DNA from: an uncultured bacterium
GTDB lineage: Bacteria; Cyanobacteriota; Vampirovibrionia; Gastranaerophilales; Gastranaerophilaceae
Length of the DNA stretch: 64,000 bases
Assembly: GCA_900549855.1 (NCBI GenBank)
Contig: URPS01000006.1
Location: 1-64,000 of the forward strand
Direction of reading: 5' to 3'
Part shown: one piece after another, positions 34,163 through 42,541 of the stretch
Position numbering within the stretch: position 1 is the stretch's first letter
Layout of the letters: each line of letters opens with the position of its first letter
Program-made: the position numbers and the translations under genes
Notes under the pieces: generated by a model
Database searches by the model: none
Seen by the model: the letters and a program-made list of their open reading frames with translations, nothing else
Told to the model about the DNA's origin: nothing

Positions 34163-36121
34163 TTAAGCTTTTGTATTCACCTGTTTTGCAGGTCTTTTTA
34201 TTTTTCCATATTGTTGGAGTTTAGCCTCAAATAAATGGTTATAATACTTTCTTGCATCATTTGCACGATAATCAGGATTTGCTTTCTTATCCGCTGCAAT
34301 TTTTGCTTCTGCTTTTCTAACACTTGCAATAATGTCCTTTACTTCAAACATTCTGGTATTGTCTGTGTTACGTTTTTTCAACATGTAGTTAATATATTTT
34401 CTGTTGCTGCCGTTGATTAGTAGATATAAATCAAGTGCATCTTTATTTGAACTATTGATTTTATATTTGCCAACAGCTCTATCAGCTTTTCTGGTATCAG
34501 TAATTGATGCAAAAATTTCCGGTAACAAGTTTAAGCGTATCTTTGTTGCATTTGTGCCAAAAACTTCACGTTGTTTTTCAAGAGTCTTAAGTCCGAGCTT
34601 AGAACCAATAATATCAAAGATGTTTTGTTGAACTTTGGCTTTTGCTGCCGCACGTTTTGCTTTTTTATCTTCTAAAGGTTTAATTTCTTCCTTTATTTCC
34701 GGTTTTTTGCATCCTTCAACAATAGCCGTTTCTTTAGTAGCAGTATTCGTTGTCACTGTTTCTGGTGTAATTTCTTCCGGAGCAACTTTTATTGGTGTAA
34801 TTTCAATTGGCTTAATTTCAACCGGATTGATTTCATTTTGTGCTACTACAGAATTGTTGCTGATAGTTCTAAGTTTATATTCTAAAATTCTAAATTGGTT
34901 TTGAACTCTTGTTATAGCTTTAGATAAGAATGAACGTCTTTTTCTGAAACCATATTTTTCGGCAATTTTTCTGTTAACTCTTACATTATGTGATTCGTAG
35001 AATGGGTTTTCTAATTCATGTTCAAAAATTTCAACTCGTGAACCTTTCTTTGAGTTGTAGATAATTCGCATCGCATTCTTTTTTAAAATATCAAGTTTTA
35101 ATGCTGGAATTTTGTTGGTAATTACATCAAGTTCTTCAAGAGAAAGCATACTTGAATCAAGAGTTTGCAATAAATGATTAACAAAATTTGAAATGTGTTT
35201 ATCGTTATCCATTTTTTTGAATACGTTATTTAGCATTCCAAGTTGACTAACCTTTTCCGGTGTAGACATCATTGCACCTTCATTATAACACCATATCAAT
35301 TTAGTTCTGCTTTTTAAATTTTTTGGATTGGTTGATAAAAAGATTTCGTTTAAATATTTATCACCACCATTCTGAAGCATTTTGTTGTCAACCAAGCTTA
35401 TATCTTGAAACGTTCTAATAATGCTTCCTTTACTATTGCTCAAATTGTTTGCGTATATATCTCTATTGAAGTTTTCAGTATCTTCATACGGAAACGCTTT
35501 TTTTAGTAATCCAAGATTTACACTATCTATATTATCGTTAAAAGTGTTATGAGAAACCAAATTGTCTAAACTCTGAACAACATCCTTGTTTTCACTGTTC
35601 AATTCTAAATATGCTTTATACTTATCATAATTTTTTACATATTCTTTGCTATTTGGTGATTCTAATAATTCAAAAATTATATTTGGATTTGATTTTGGAT
35701 TATTAACGTGTATATCACGATTAATTCTCATTGCAAAACGTAATCTTTTCTTATCATCCTTTGCACTCTTAAAAATCCTTTTTACATTGTCCAGTGAGCC
35801 TTCATATTGTGATACAAACGAAAAATGTTCTAAGTGCGGCTTTTTCACTAAATCAAAAATCTCTTTTACAAGCTCCGGATTTTCTTTTTTAGCTTCTGCA
35901 CGATAATAATTCACACCATTAAACTTGCTTGCCAGATGATTGAAAAAATTCCACTTTTTGTCAGATGTTTTTCTGGCAATATCAATTACATCCTTTTCCG
36001 GCATAGAAAGCATATGCGCAGAACGTATTGCTACACTTCTCTTAGCGTATGATAATCTTCTTGCACCCAATATACCCTGAAATTGTACTTGAGAATTGTT
36101 ATAATTATTAATTGTATTCAT
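34163..36121 (-). CDS. Large Asn/Lys-rich orphan with N-terminal QVQFQG segment
   Basis: In this 652-aa protein, residues 1-16 (MNTINNYNNSQVQFQG) are Asn/Gln-rich and end in F-x-G, like other orphans in the window. Residues 20-420 are helical and basic. Residues 430-465 form a low-complexity linker of IKPIEITPIKVAPEEITPET type, followed by a Lys/Ala-rich helix (KKAKRAAAKAKVQQN) and a second helical domain to the end. No transmembrane segment or known family is seen. It is monocistronic with its own terminator. Confidence 0.7.
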   Translation of the reverse strand: MNTINNYNNSQVQFQGILGARRLSYAKRSVAIRSAHMLSMPEKDVIDIARKTSDKKWNFFNHLASKFNGVNYYRAEAKKENPELVKEIFDLVKKPHLEHFSFVSQYEGSLDNVKRIFKSAKDDKKRLRFAMRINRDIHVNNPKSNPNIIFELLESPNSKEYVKNYDKYKAYLELNSENKDVVQSLDNLVSHNTFNDNIDSVNLGLLKKAFPYEDTENFNRDIYANNLSNSKGSIIRTFQDISLVDNKMLQNGGDKYLNEIFLSTNPKNLKSRTKLIWCYNEGAMMSTPEKVSQLGMLNNVFKKMDNDKHISNFVNHLLQTLDSSMLSLEELDVITNKIPALKLDILKKNAMRIIYNSKKGSRVEIFEHELENPFYESHNVRVNRKIAEKYGFRKRRSFLSKAITRVQNQFRILEYKLRTISNNSVVAQNEINPVEIKPIEITPIKVAPEEITPETVTTNTATKETAIVEGCKKPEIKEEIKPLEDKKAKRAAAKAKVQQNIFDIIGSKLGLKTLEKQREVFGTNATKIRLNLLPEIFASITDTRKADRAVGKYKINSSNKDALDLYLLINGSNRKYINYMLKKRNTDNTRMFEVKDIIASVRKAEAKIAADKKANPDYRANDARKYYNHLFEAKLQQYGKIKRPAKQVNTKA

Positions 36122-36225
36122 TGCAAATATATCCCTTCGCTTTAGTTAAAACGCAAAAAAAATAAAAGTTGCTACCAAACTTTGCAAATGTTTACAATTA
36201 ATCGAATCTACCTTTGTTACGGAAC

Positions 36226-37617
36226 TTATACTGTTGCCATTTTTTCTTGTAACGAATGAGCAGATTCCTCATATCCAGCTCTACCCATCAATGCATAAGT
36301 GTAATTTTTAGCCTGCTCAACACCTGGTTGATTAAATGTATTAATGTTGTATAACTCTCCGGCAATCGCAGTCTGAACTTCTAACATATAAAGCAATTGA
36401 GCCAAATTATATTCATCAATTTTTTCAATAGACAAAGTCATTGTAGGACGAGAATAATCCGCCAGCGCAACTCTTGTAGAATCTGCTTCTGCATTAATCA
36501 AGTCATTGATAGTTTTTCCACCCAAATACCCGATACCTGTATATTCAAATATCTTAGGAATTTCTAAAGTTGTATCAAAATTTTCTACACGAATAAAAGT
36601 GATAACTTTATTATTAGGACCTTCATTATAAAGTTGTATTTGTGAATGCTGGTCCGTTGCACCAAGTGCCTTAATCGGAGTTGGACCGACATTAACTTTT
36701 TCACCATTGTTATCAATTTCTTTGCCCAAAGATTCTGCCCAAAGTTGAACATACCAATCAGAAACATATTTTAATCTGCTTGAATATGGCATCATAACAG
36801 AAAGATTTTTACCTTTCTTTGTGTCCAATAAATACTGAATAAGTGCGCCTTGTGCTGCAATATTCTGATGGATATCAGTGTTCTTGAGTGCCAAATCCAT
36901 ATCCTTGATACCATTCATAATTTGGTCAATATCCATACCAACAAGCGCAAATGGAACTAAACCGACAGCTGAAAATACAGAAAATCTTCCGCCAACATCA
37001 TCCGGTACAACAAAAGTTTTGTAGCCTTCTTGGTCTGCCAGTTGTCTAAGAACTCCCATTTTTTTATCTGTTGTAGCAACAATATTTCTTCTATAATTAT
37101 CTCCAAGCTCTTTTTCCAAACGGTCTTTAATAATCATATATTGTGACATTGTTTCCGCAGTAGAACCGGATTTTGTAATTACATTCACAAGAGTTTTACT
37201 TAAGTCTAAAATATCCAAAAGCCCATTCATAGAATCAGGGTCAATATTATCCAAAAAGAAAATTCTAGGTAAACCGTTTCTTTGCTCTGGAGTCAATAAA
37301 TTCCAATAAGGTTTTAATAATGCTTCTGTAACGGCAAGTCCGCCTAATGCCGAGCCACCAATACCTAGTACCAAAATGTTGTCAAATCTGCCTTCTACCA
37401 TAGACGCAAATTCTTTTACGTACCAAACTGTTTCTTCGTTATAGCCCAAATTCATCCACTGAAGCCACTGCCCCGGTTTATCTTTTCGTTGGTTCAAACT
37501 CTTTATTATATTAGAAATTGAATCTTTGTAGTTTTCAAATTCCTGATGTAAGTTCAATCCGTTTTCTTCACCGATAACTGCAGAGTCAGTGTTCTTGAAA
37601 TTTAATTTAAGCATCAA
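36226..37617 (-). CDS. pgi: Glucose-6-phosphate isomerase
   Basis: Pgi interconverts glucose-6-P and fructose-6-P. Signatures are VLGIGGSALGGLAVTEALLK, NVITKSGSTAETMSQYMII, VPDDVGGRFSVFSAVGLVP, the Glu in LWAESLGKEI and LGATDQHSQIQLYNEGP. The 463-aa length fits the short bacterial type. It would feed glycogen synthesis via GlgC at 40.2 kb. Confidence 0.95.
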   Translation of the reverse strand: MMLKLNFKNTDSAVIGEENGLNLHQEFENYKDSISNIIKSLNQRKDKPGQWLQWMNLGYNEETVWYVKEFASMVEGRFDNILVLGIGGSALGGLAVTEALLKPYWNLLTPEQRNGLPRIFFLDNIDPDSMNGLLDILDLSKTLVNVITKSGSTAETMSQYMIIKDRLEKELGDNYRRNIVATTDKKMGVLRQLADQEGYKTFVVPDDVGGRFSVFSAVGLVPFALVGMDIDQIMNGIKDMDLALKNTDIHQNIAAQGALIQYLLDTKKGKNLSVMMPYSSRLKYVSDWYVQLWAESLGKEIDNNGEKVNVGPTPIKALGATDQHSQIQLYNEGPNNKVITFIRVENFDTTLEIPKIFEYTGIGYLGGKTINDLINAEADSTRVALADYSRPTMTLSIEKIDEYNLAQLLYMLEVQTAIAGELYNINTFNQPGVEQAKNYTYALMGRAGYEESAHSLQEKMATV

Positions 37618-37749
37618 AACCCTTTCTATAAATAATACTCTTACTTTAATTGTACTATTAACAATTAATTTTTCAAGGGTGAAAGCTTTAGTAAATACGG
37701 GAATAGTAGGGGGATAGAAATATAATTTGTTTATTGTAAAATACTGAAT

Positions 37750-38097
37750 GTGAAGACATTTTGTAAGACAATTTTTATATTTTTATTTTTCTTGGTTTTA
37801 CAATGCGTTTGCCATTTCGATTTGTCTTGCTCTATTGAACAACCAATTAATCAAATAAACTATTTACAAAATGATTACCAAACAGTAGCAATTGTTTCTG
37901 AAAATTTAAACACCTCAGAAATAATAATAAAAAACAACGATAATAAGCAACCACTTACTTTTAGCAATGATTTTGGAGCTTTATCAAGCTCAACATCTTT
38001 GCTGAATTATGAAAAGCAAAATTCTAATTTATCAATAGATAAGAATGCAAATATAAAATCCGGTCTGCAATCCGATATTCAAATCCGTGCTCCGTAA
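37750..38097 (+). CDS. Possible small exported protein with GTG start
   Basis: In this 115-aa ORF the start is GTG; TAAAAT (37737-37742) lies 7 nt upstream, compatible with a leaderless mRNA. Residues 6-22 (KTIFIFLFFLVLQCVCH) look like a signal peptide or anchor, and the rest is Asn/Ser/Gln-rich. There is no ribosome site and no family match. It lies 55 bp upstream of oadG on the same strand. Confidence 0.45.
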   Translation: MKTFCKTIFIFLFFLVLQCVCHFDLSCSIEQPINQINYLQNDYQTVAIVSENLNTSEIIIKNNDNKQPLTFSNDFGALSSSTSLLNYEKQNSNLSIDKNANIKSGLQSDIQIRAP

Positions 38098-38152
38098 TTG
38101 TTCTATTACTTAAAAGTAATGTACACAATTGAATATTTTAAAGGAGATAATT

Positions 38153-38398
38153 ATGGATTTAACGTTAGTAAAAGACGGTATATTTGTTATGGTTATTGGT
38201 ATGGGAACTGTTTTTATTTTCCTTACAATAATGATTTTTGCAATGCAAATAAATGCGAAGTTTTTGAAATTTATCAACAAATTCTTCCCTGAAGAAATTC
38301 CTCAAGAAAAGCCAACAAGGAGAAATTCTTCAAAAAATAATGATGAAGAAATCGCACTAGCGATTGCTTGTGCAATAACAGAATCAAAAGCAGCATAA
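38153..38398 (+). CDS. oadG: OadG-family sodium-pump decarboxylase gamma subunit
   Basis: This 81-aa protein has a single N-terminal transmembrane helix in the pattern of OadG (VKDGIFVMVIGMGTVFIFLT). A polar, Pro/Lys/Asn-rich stretch and a C-terminal helix (EEIALAIACAITESKAA) follow. Gamma subunits hold together the membrane sodium-pumping decarboxylase (OadA/OadB). The ATG at 38153 is chosen because AAAGGAGA precedes it; a further in-frame ATG at 38129 lacks a ribosome site. No alpha or beta subunit lies in the window. Confidence 0.8.
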   Translation: MDLTLVKDGIFVMVIGMGTVFIFLTIMIFAMQINAKFLKFINKFFPEEIPQEKPTRRNSSKNNDEEIALAIACAITESKAA

Positions 38399-38409
38399 GG
38401 AGGAATAAT

Positions 38410-38532
38410 ATGTTAGAAGAAGATAAAAATACACTAAAGGAAGCACACGGCTCTGGATTAATCAGCACACTTGTATTCTTGGCAGTAGCTATATGCGTAA
38501 TGGACGCCCTCCGTTACTTCCTTAACTACTAG
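38410..38532 (+). CDS. 40-aa single-helix membrane protein after oadG
   Basis: The protein begins MLEEDKNTLKEAHGSGLIST and ends LDALRYFLNY-like (VMDALRYFLNY). An acidic head is followed by one membrane helix (about residues 17-32, LISTLVFLAVAICVMD). The start lies 11 bp after the oadG stop with an excellent AAGGAGGAAT ribosome site, so it is a real gene in the oadG operon. It could be a small extra subunit, like the tiny delta/epsilon subunits of methylmalonyl-CoA decarboxylases. That is inference from position and topology. Confidence 0.7.
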   Translation: MLEEDKNTLKEAHGSGLISTLVFLAVAICVMDALRYFLNY

Positions 38533-39090
38533 GTGCTACGGTGCTACGCACGTAGACATTTGGTCGGCTGCTTGGTAAGGACAACAGGTTTGTTTTGTTA
38601 GCTACAGGTTTCGCCTCAAAATAAAACTACCAGTATGGCGCGTTCCCTCTCCGTGGGGGAGGGCTAGGGTGGGGGGTTATAGTTATTCTGCCACATAGAC
38701 ACATTTGGTCGGCTTTCATAAGTTGAAAATTGAAAATGGAAAGTTGAAAGTTGTTTTAAAACAGTCTGTAGTTCTACCTACCGGTTTGCCGTCATTGCGA
38801 GAAAATCTTTGATTTTCGTGGCAATCCATACTTTATCTTTTAGTTATAATTTTATGTTATTCTACCAATTCGATGACTGGATTGCTTCGTTTTACATTAC
38901 ACTTACTAGCTTGTAGGTTACACTATACATTTGAAAGTGAAGTGAGAAATGCTCGCAAAGATGTGGTATAAAGCTGCTGTAAGAATGTCTTTGCGAGAAA
39001 GGTTTCATTACACTTATTATCTTGTAAGCAAATCTGTATAGTAAAAACCAGCAATGACACATTATTATTGTTTTTAACTCTATGCTGCTC
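38533..39090. repeat. Repeat-filled intergenic region with a MITE-like element
   Basis: No gene is visible. GACATTTGGTCGGCT-like words occur twice (near 38559 and 38699). A G-rich GGGGGAGGGCTAGGGTGGGG copy lies at 38655-38676, and a TTGAAAATTGAAAATGGAAAG-like run near 38722-38752. From 38791 to 39058 an about 268-bp element starts GTCATTGC and ends GCAATGAC (perfect 8-bp inverted ends), with the GAGAAAATC...GATTTTC hairpin at its left end and a nested GTCTTTGCGAGAAA near 38987. Confidence 0.6.
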
Positions 39091-40083
39091 TTATCCAGCG
39101 ACATTAACTCCGCCATCTAAAAATTGGTTAAGCATGATAAATCGCTTTGAAGTGACTGTGTCTTTAATAATTCTTGCAGATGTGTTTGTTAATATAACCT
39201 GTGTCTGAACACATTCCAACTTATGTTCCATTAAAATCTGTTCATATTTTTCACCGGTTTGGGTGTATTTTTTTGTTTTCAAAAACATATTGAAGTTTTG
39301 TTGGCGCTTTTTAATTTGTTCATAAGCAAAACCAATTATAGAATCGAAATTTGGTTCAACCCAAGACGATTGAACAATATCAAGGATGTAATTCTTATTG
39401 TCTGATGTCTTTATAGAAATATAAGCAGATATATTTTTTGTCTTTTTGTCTTCCATTACAAATTTATACTCTGTAAAATATGAAAGTCCTTTTAAAATTA
39501 CATCTTTAAAATCTTTCGTATCACTACTCAAAAGTGGTCTGAAATGTGGCAGCAAGGATTCATTAAATAGCGCAGATACGGTCTGTGCATCAGAATTTCT
39601 AAATGCTCTAAAATCTTTCTTGTTATATTCACATTCTATTGTATCCGGTATTTTCCATAATTTTTCGAAAGAAATTTTGCTGAAACCGCATTTTGCGACA
39701 AACACACGTAACAACTCCGGCAAGTTATCATCTATTCTGACAATAAATGAAATTGCGCCTTTTGCTTTATATTTAGAAACGGCAAATTGTATCAACTCAT
39801 ATGCGTCATTATAGCAATTGTCTTCAAAAAACAAACGTTGGATTTCTAATCTTTTTATCGGATTTTTTGATGGCGCAACTGTGATAAGCCCCTTGATATC
39901 TTTTTTGTCTTTAAGAACATAAGATTCCGGTAAAAACTTAAATCTGAGCGGTAATAAGTGATGCAGAGGTAATAGCGGATTGAACATGATATGGTTTATG
40001 TATGCATCCCTATTGTTCAGAAACGAAATCATTTCCTGCATTCTTTTTTTATCAAAATAATAAAGCTTTCTTATCTTGCTCAT
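39091..40083 (-). CDS. GNAT-like acetyltransferase-related protein
   Basis: This 330-aa protein is counted from the ATG at 40083. An in-frame upstream ATG at 40113 is rejected because a TATAAT box lies between the two, 6 nt before 40083. The protein looks like two GNAT-type halves: residues 1-140 with a strand-helix pattern around PIKRLEIQRLFFEDNCYNDA, and 160-320 around KKDFRAFRNSDAQTVSALFN and ISAYISIKTSDNKNYILDIV. No clear acetyl-CoA loop (Q/RxxGxG/A) is visible. The assignment is tentative. Confidence 0.55.
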   Translation of the reverse strand: MSKIRKLYYFDKKRMQEMISFLNNRDAYINHIMFNPLLPLHHLLPLRFKFLPESYVLKDKKDIKGLITVAPSKNPIKRLEIQRLFFEDNCYNDAYELIQFAVSKYKAKGAISFIVRIDDNLPELLRVFVAKCGFSKISFEKLWKIPDTIECEYNKKDFRAFRNSDAQTVSALFNESLLPHFRPLLSSDTKDFKDVILKGLSYFTEYKFVMEDKKTKNISAYISIKTSDNKNYILDIVQSSWVEPNFDSIIGFAYEQIKKRQQNFNMFLKTKKYTQTGEKYEQILMEHKLECVQTQVILTNTSARIIKDTVTSKRFIMLNQFLDGGVNVAG

Positions 40084-40089
40084 GACTAA

Positions 40090-40095
40090 ATTATA
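40090..40095 (-). promoter_or_regulatory. Extended -10 box of the acetyltransferase-like gene, leaderless type
   Basis: TGC-TATAAT on the minus strand lies 6 nt before the ATG at 40083. It decides the start codon. Confidence 0.65.
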
Positions 40096-40202
40096 GCATA
40101 TAAAAATTTCCATATTAGGAATTAATATTCTCTCACTCTTATGGATGAGTGCAATAAACGTTAAAATTTGTTAGAATATAAGAAGATAAAACAGGAGGTT
40201 AT

Positions 40203-41441
40203 ATGTCAATAGATGATGCTTTGGTTATGATATTGGCGGGTGGTGAAGGAAAACGCTTATTTCCGCTTACGCAAGATAGAGCGAAGCCGGCAGTTCCGTT
40301 TGGTGGTAGATACAGAATTATTGATTTTGTGTTGAACAATTTTATTAACTCCGGTTTTTTCAAGATAAAGGTTTTGACTCAGTATAAATCAGACTCTTTA
40401 AATAAACATATTTCTAAGGGGTGGGTTTTATCTCCATTTTTGAACCAGTATGTAGATTTGGTTCCTGCACAAATGAGAACCGGAGGTGCTTGGTACCAAG
40501 GTACTGCAGATGCGGTTTATCAAAATGAATTCCATATTCATGATGAAGAACCTGATTATGTTTGCGTATTTGGCGGGGATCACGTTTATAAAATGGATGT
40601 TTCTCAAATGTTGGATTTTCATAAGGAAAACAATGCGGACTTAACTATTTCTGCTATTCCTATTCAGATTGAAGAAGCTCACGAATTTGGTATTATTGAA
40701 GTTGATGATAATTGGAGATTGACAGGCTTTGTAGAAAAACCTCAAACACCTCCAAAGCCTATGCCTAATAATCCTAATATGTGTTTGGCATCAATGGGTA
40801 ATTATATTTTTAATAAAGATATTTTGCTCAAAGCATTGAATGAAGACGCTAAAATCGAGAATTCAAACCATGATTTTGGTAAAAATGTTATACCTATGCT
40901 ATTAGAACAAGGTAAAAGGGTTTTTATATACAATTTTAACGAAAACAATTTTGCAGGAATGACTCCTAAAGAAAAGGGTTATTGGCGTGATGTAGGAAGT
41001 ATTGACGCATATTGGCAAGCAAATATGGATTTGTTGGATTATGAGCCTGAACTCAATTTGTATTCAAAAGAGTGGCCAATAAGAACGTTCAACTATAATT
41101 ATCCGCCGGCAAAATTCATTTGGCAGCAAGGCGATAGAGTTGGTATGGCGACAAACTCTATGGTGTCAGAAGGATGTATTGTATCAGGTGGTATGCTTTC
41201 AAAATGTGTATTATCTCCGAAAGTTAAAATTAACAGCTATTCTCAAGTCTATGACAGCATATTGATGGAAAATGTTAATGTTGGCAGATATTCTGAAATC
41301 AGAAAAGCTATTATTGACAAAAACGTTGATATTCCGCCTTATACTAAAATAGGTGTGGATAGAGAGGCTGATATTGCAAGAGGCTTTTATGTTTCAGAAG
41401 GTGGAGTAACTGTTGTACCAAAGAATGCAAGATTGGCTTAA
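40203..41441 (+). CDS. glgC: Glucose-1-phosphate adenylyltransferase
   Basis: GlgC makes ADP-glucose for glycogen. Landmarks are ILAGGEGKRLFPLTQDRAKP, AVPFGGRYRIIDFVLNNF, WYQGTADAVYQN, the catalytic Asp in FGGDHVYKMD, and EFGIIEVDDNWRLTGFVEKP. The C-terminal half is the left-handed beta-helix (VSEGCIVSGGMLSKCVLSPK). The 412-aa length is normal. The ribosome site is AGGAGG. Confidence 0.95.
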   Translation: MSIDDALVMILAGGEGKRLFPLTQDRAKPAVPFGGRYRIIDFVLNNFINSGFFKIKVLTQYKSDSLNKHISKGWVLSPFLNQYVDLVPAQMRTGGAWYQGTADAVYQNEFHIHDEEPDYVCVFGGDHVYKMDVSQMLDFHKENNADLTISAIPIQIEEAHEFGIIEVDDNWRLTGFVEKPQTPPKPMPNNPNMCLASMGNYIFNKDILLKALNEDAKIENSNHDFGKNVIPMLLEQGKRVFIYNFNENNFAGMTPKEKGYWRDVGSIDAYWQANMDLLDYEPELNLYSKEWPIRTFNYNYPPAKFIWQQGDRVGMATNSMVSEGCIVSGGMLSKCVLSPKVKINSYSQVYDSILMENVNVGRYSEIRKAIIDKNVDIPPYTKIGVDREADIARGFYVSEGGVTVVPKNARLA

Positions 41442-41538
41442 TATTTTGTAATAATTTAATCAAAAAAAGCAATTGTTGCGACAAAAGAATCTTTATATAT
41501 ATACGGGAATAAATTAAGTATTTATATGGGATTAAATT

Positions 41539-42003
41539 ATGGTTAAACTAAGTTCAGTTTTGCCGACTTTAAAAAGCGGTGTTAATAAATTGTCAAACAT
41601 GAAAATGCCGAGTACTGCATCTTTATCAAATGCCCAAAAAGCTATAGGTGCCGGAACTATAACTACGGCTCTATTTTGTGTTCCGGATTTTTTGTCAGTT
41701 CCTGGAGCTTTTAGCATGAAATATGATTCAGATGGCGAAAAGGTAGAAGGGACGAATTGGAAATCCGGTTTTAAACAGTTAGGAAAATCTGCAATAAAAT
41801 GCGCTTCGTATCTGGCAATTCCAACTGCAATTCTGGGTATGGCTGCCGGTGCGGGTCCTGTTTTAGCAGGTTTAGCTGTTGCAGGGTCTTTAGGCTCTAC
41901 TTTTGCGTTGGGTTCTATACTGGAAGAATTTCTGCCGGAAGAACAAACATTGGTGGCAGAAGCTTGTAAGAAAAAAGGTATTAGTTTGGATGGGGTGGCT
42001 TAG
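41539..42003 (+). CDS. Small orphan with hydrophobic Ala/Gly-rich segments
   Basis: This 154-aa protein has hydrophobic stretches at residues about 36-52 (AIGAGTITTALFCVPDF) and 88-125 (CASYLAIPTAILGMAAGAGP, then VLAGLAVAGSLGSTFALGS), separated by a polar KYDSDGEKVEGTNWKSG loop. It ends in an acidic tail. The gross plan resembles the C-terminal hydrophobic part of the 497-aa orphan at 14.5 kb. Family not recognised. It has a weak TGGGAT ribosome site. Confidence 0.65.
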   Translation: MVKLSSVLPTLKSGVNKLSNMKMPSTASLSNAQKAIGAGTITTALFCVPDFLSVPGAFSMKYDSDGEKVEGTNWKSGFKQLGKSAIKCASYLAIPTAILGMAAGAGPVLAGLAVAGSLGSTFALGSILEEFLPEEQTLVAEACKKKGISLDGVA

Positions 42004-42052
42004 GATACGGAACTTGTTCGTTCTCAACCCATACTAAAGTAATAGTAATTGG

Positions 42053-42080
42053 AGCTGCTTCAAAGGGATTTGAAACAGCT
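42053..42080 (+). terminator. Probable terminator after the 154-aa orphan
   Basis: AGCTGCTTCAAA pairs with TTTGAAACAGCT (one mismatch) around a GGGA loop. A T-rich region follows after a few bases. The rest of 42081-42231 shows nothing recognisable. Confidence 0.45.
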
Positions 42081-42231
42081 TTGTCGTATTTATTTATTTT
42101 TTTATTTAAGAGCTTGAAAAAACTTTTTATTCTCATACATATATGATGGCATTTAAGTCAAATATAAAAATTACCGTAAATGTTTAATACAACGGGAAAA
42201 AAGTCTTAACCCTAAAGTAGTGGCTGTAATG

Positions 42232-42396
42232 TTATTTACTAAAATTTTTGAGAGCATAATCGATGCACTGTACAATGAGTTCATTTCTGCTGATGTCTGT
42301 ATCGTTAGAAAGTTCATCAAGAACTTTTAACACATCTGCATCAAGTCTAATGCTTATAACAGTTTTTTCTGGCTTTACTGGTTTGAACTCTTTCAT
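42232..42396 (-). CDS. Small ribbon-helix-helix (CopG/Arc-type) DNA-binding protein
   Basis: This 54-aa protein reads MKEFKPVKPEKTVISIRLDA, then DVLKVLDELSNDTDISRNEL, then IVQCIDYALKNFSK. TVISIRLDADVLKVLDEL is the beta strand and first helix of RHH repressors, and DISRNELIVQCIDYAL the second helix. RHH proteins are usually autoregulators or antitoxins; no toxin gene is adjacent. It is divergent from the giant prepilin gene at 42542, and two inverted repeats lie between the start codons. A TAGGATG-like ribosome site precedes the ATG. Confidence 0.75.
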   Translation of the reverse strand: MKEFKPVKPEKTVISIRLDADVLKVLDELSNDTDISRNELIVQCIDYALKNFSK

Positions 42397-42433
42397 AAAA
42401 ATACATCCTAATAAACATTATATTTGATGTGGC

Positions 42434-42472
42434 ATACTATTTGTATATTCAAAAATAGAATACAAATAGTAT
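42434..42472. promoter_or_regulatory. 13-bp inverted repeat, operator-like
   Basis: ATACTATTTGTAT (42434-42446) and ATACAAATAGTAT (42460-42472) are perfect reverse complements spaced by 13 bp. They sit in the divergent region between the RHH gene and the prepilin operon. The centre-to-centre distance of 26 bp suits two protein dimers on one face. Confidence 0.6.
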
Positions 42473-42484
42473 TTACAATTCGAA

Positions 42485-42510
42485 TAACATGTGCTAAATT
42501 GCACATGTTA
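42485..42510. promoter_or_regulatory. 10-bp inverted repeat, second operator-like site
   Basis: TAACATGTGC and GCACATGTTA are perfect arms around TAAATT. The site lies 32 bp before the prepilin start. It has no T-run, so it is not a terminator. Confidence 0.5.
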
Positions 42511-42541
42511 AGAAAATTGGATTAAACAGTTAGGAGATATT

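Noticed and set aside
40084..40113. Upstream ATG of the acetyltransferase-like gene
   Set aside because: A TGC-TATAAT promoter lies between it and the chosen ATG.
42485..42510. Hairpin at TAACATGTGC/GCACATGTTA as a terminator
   Set aside because: No T-run on either strand and it lies between divergent start codons, so an operator reading is better.
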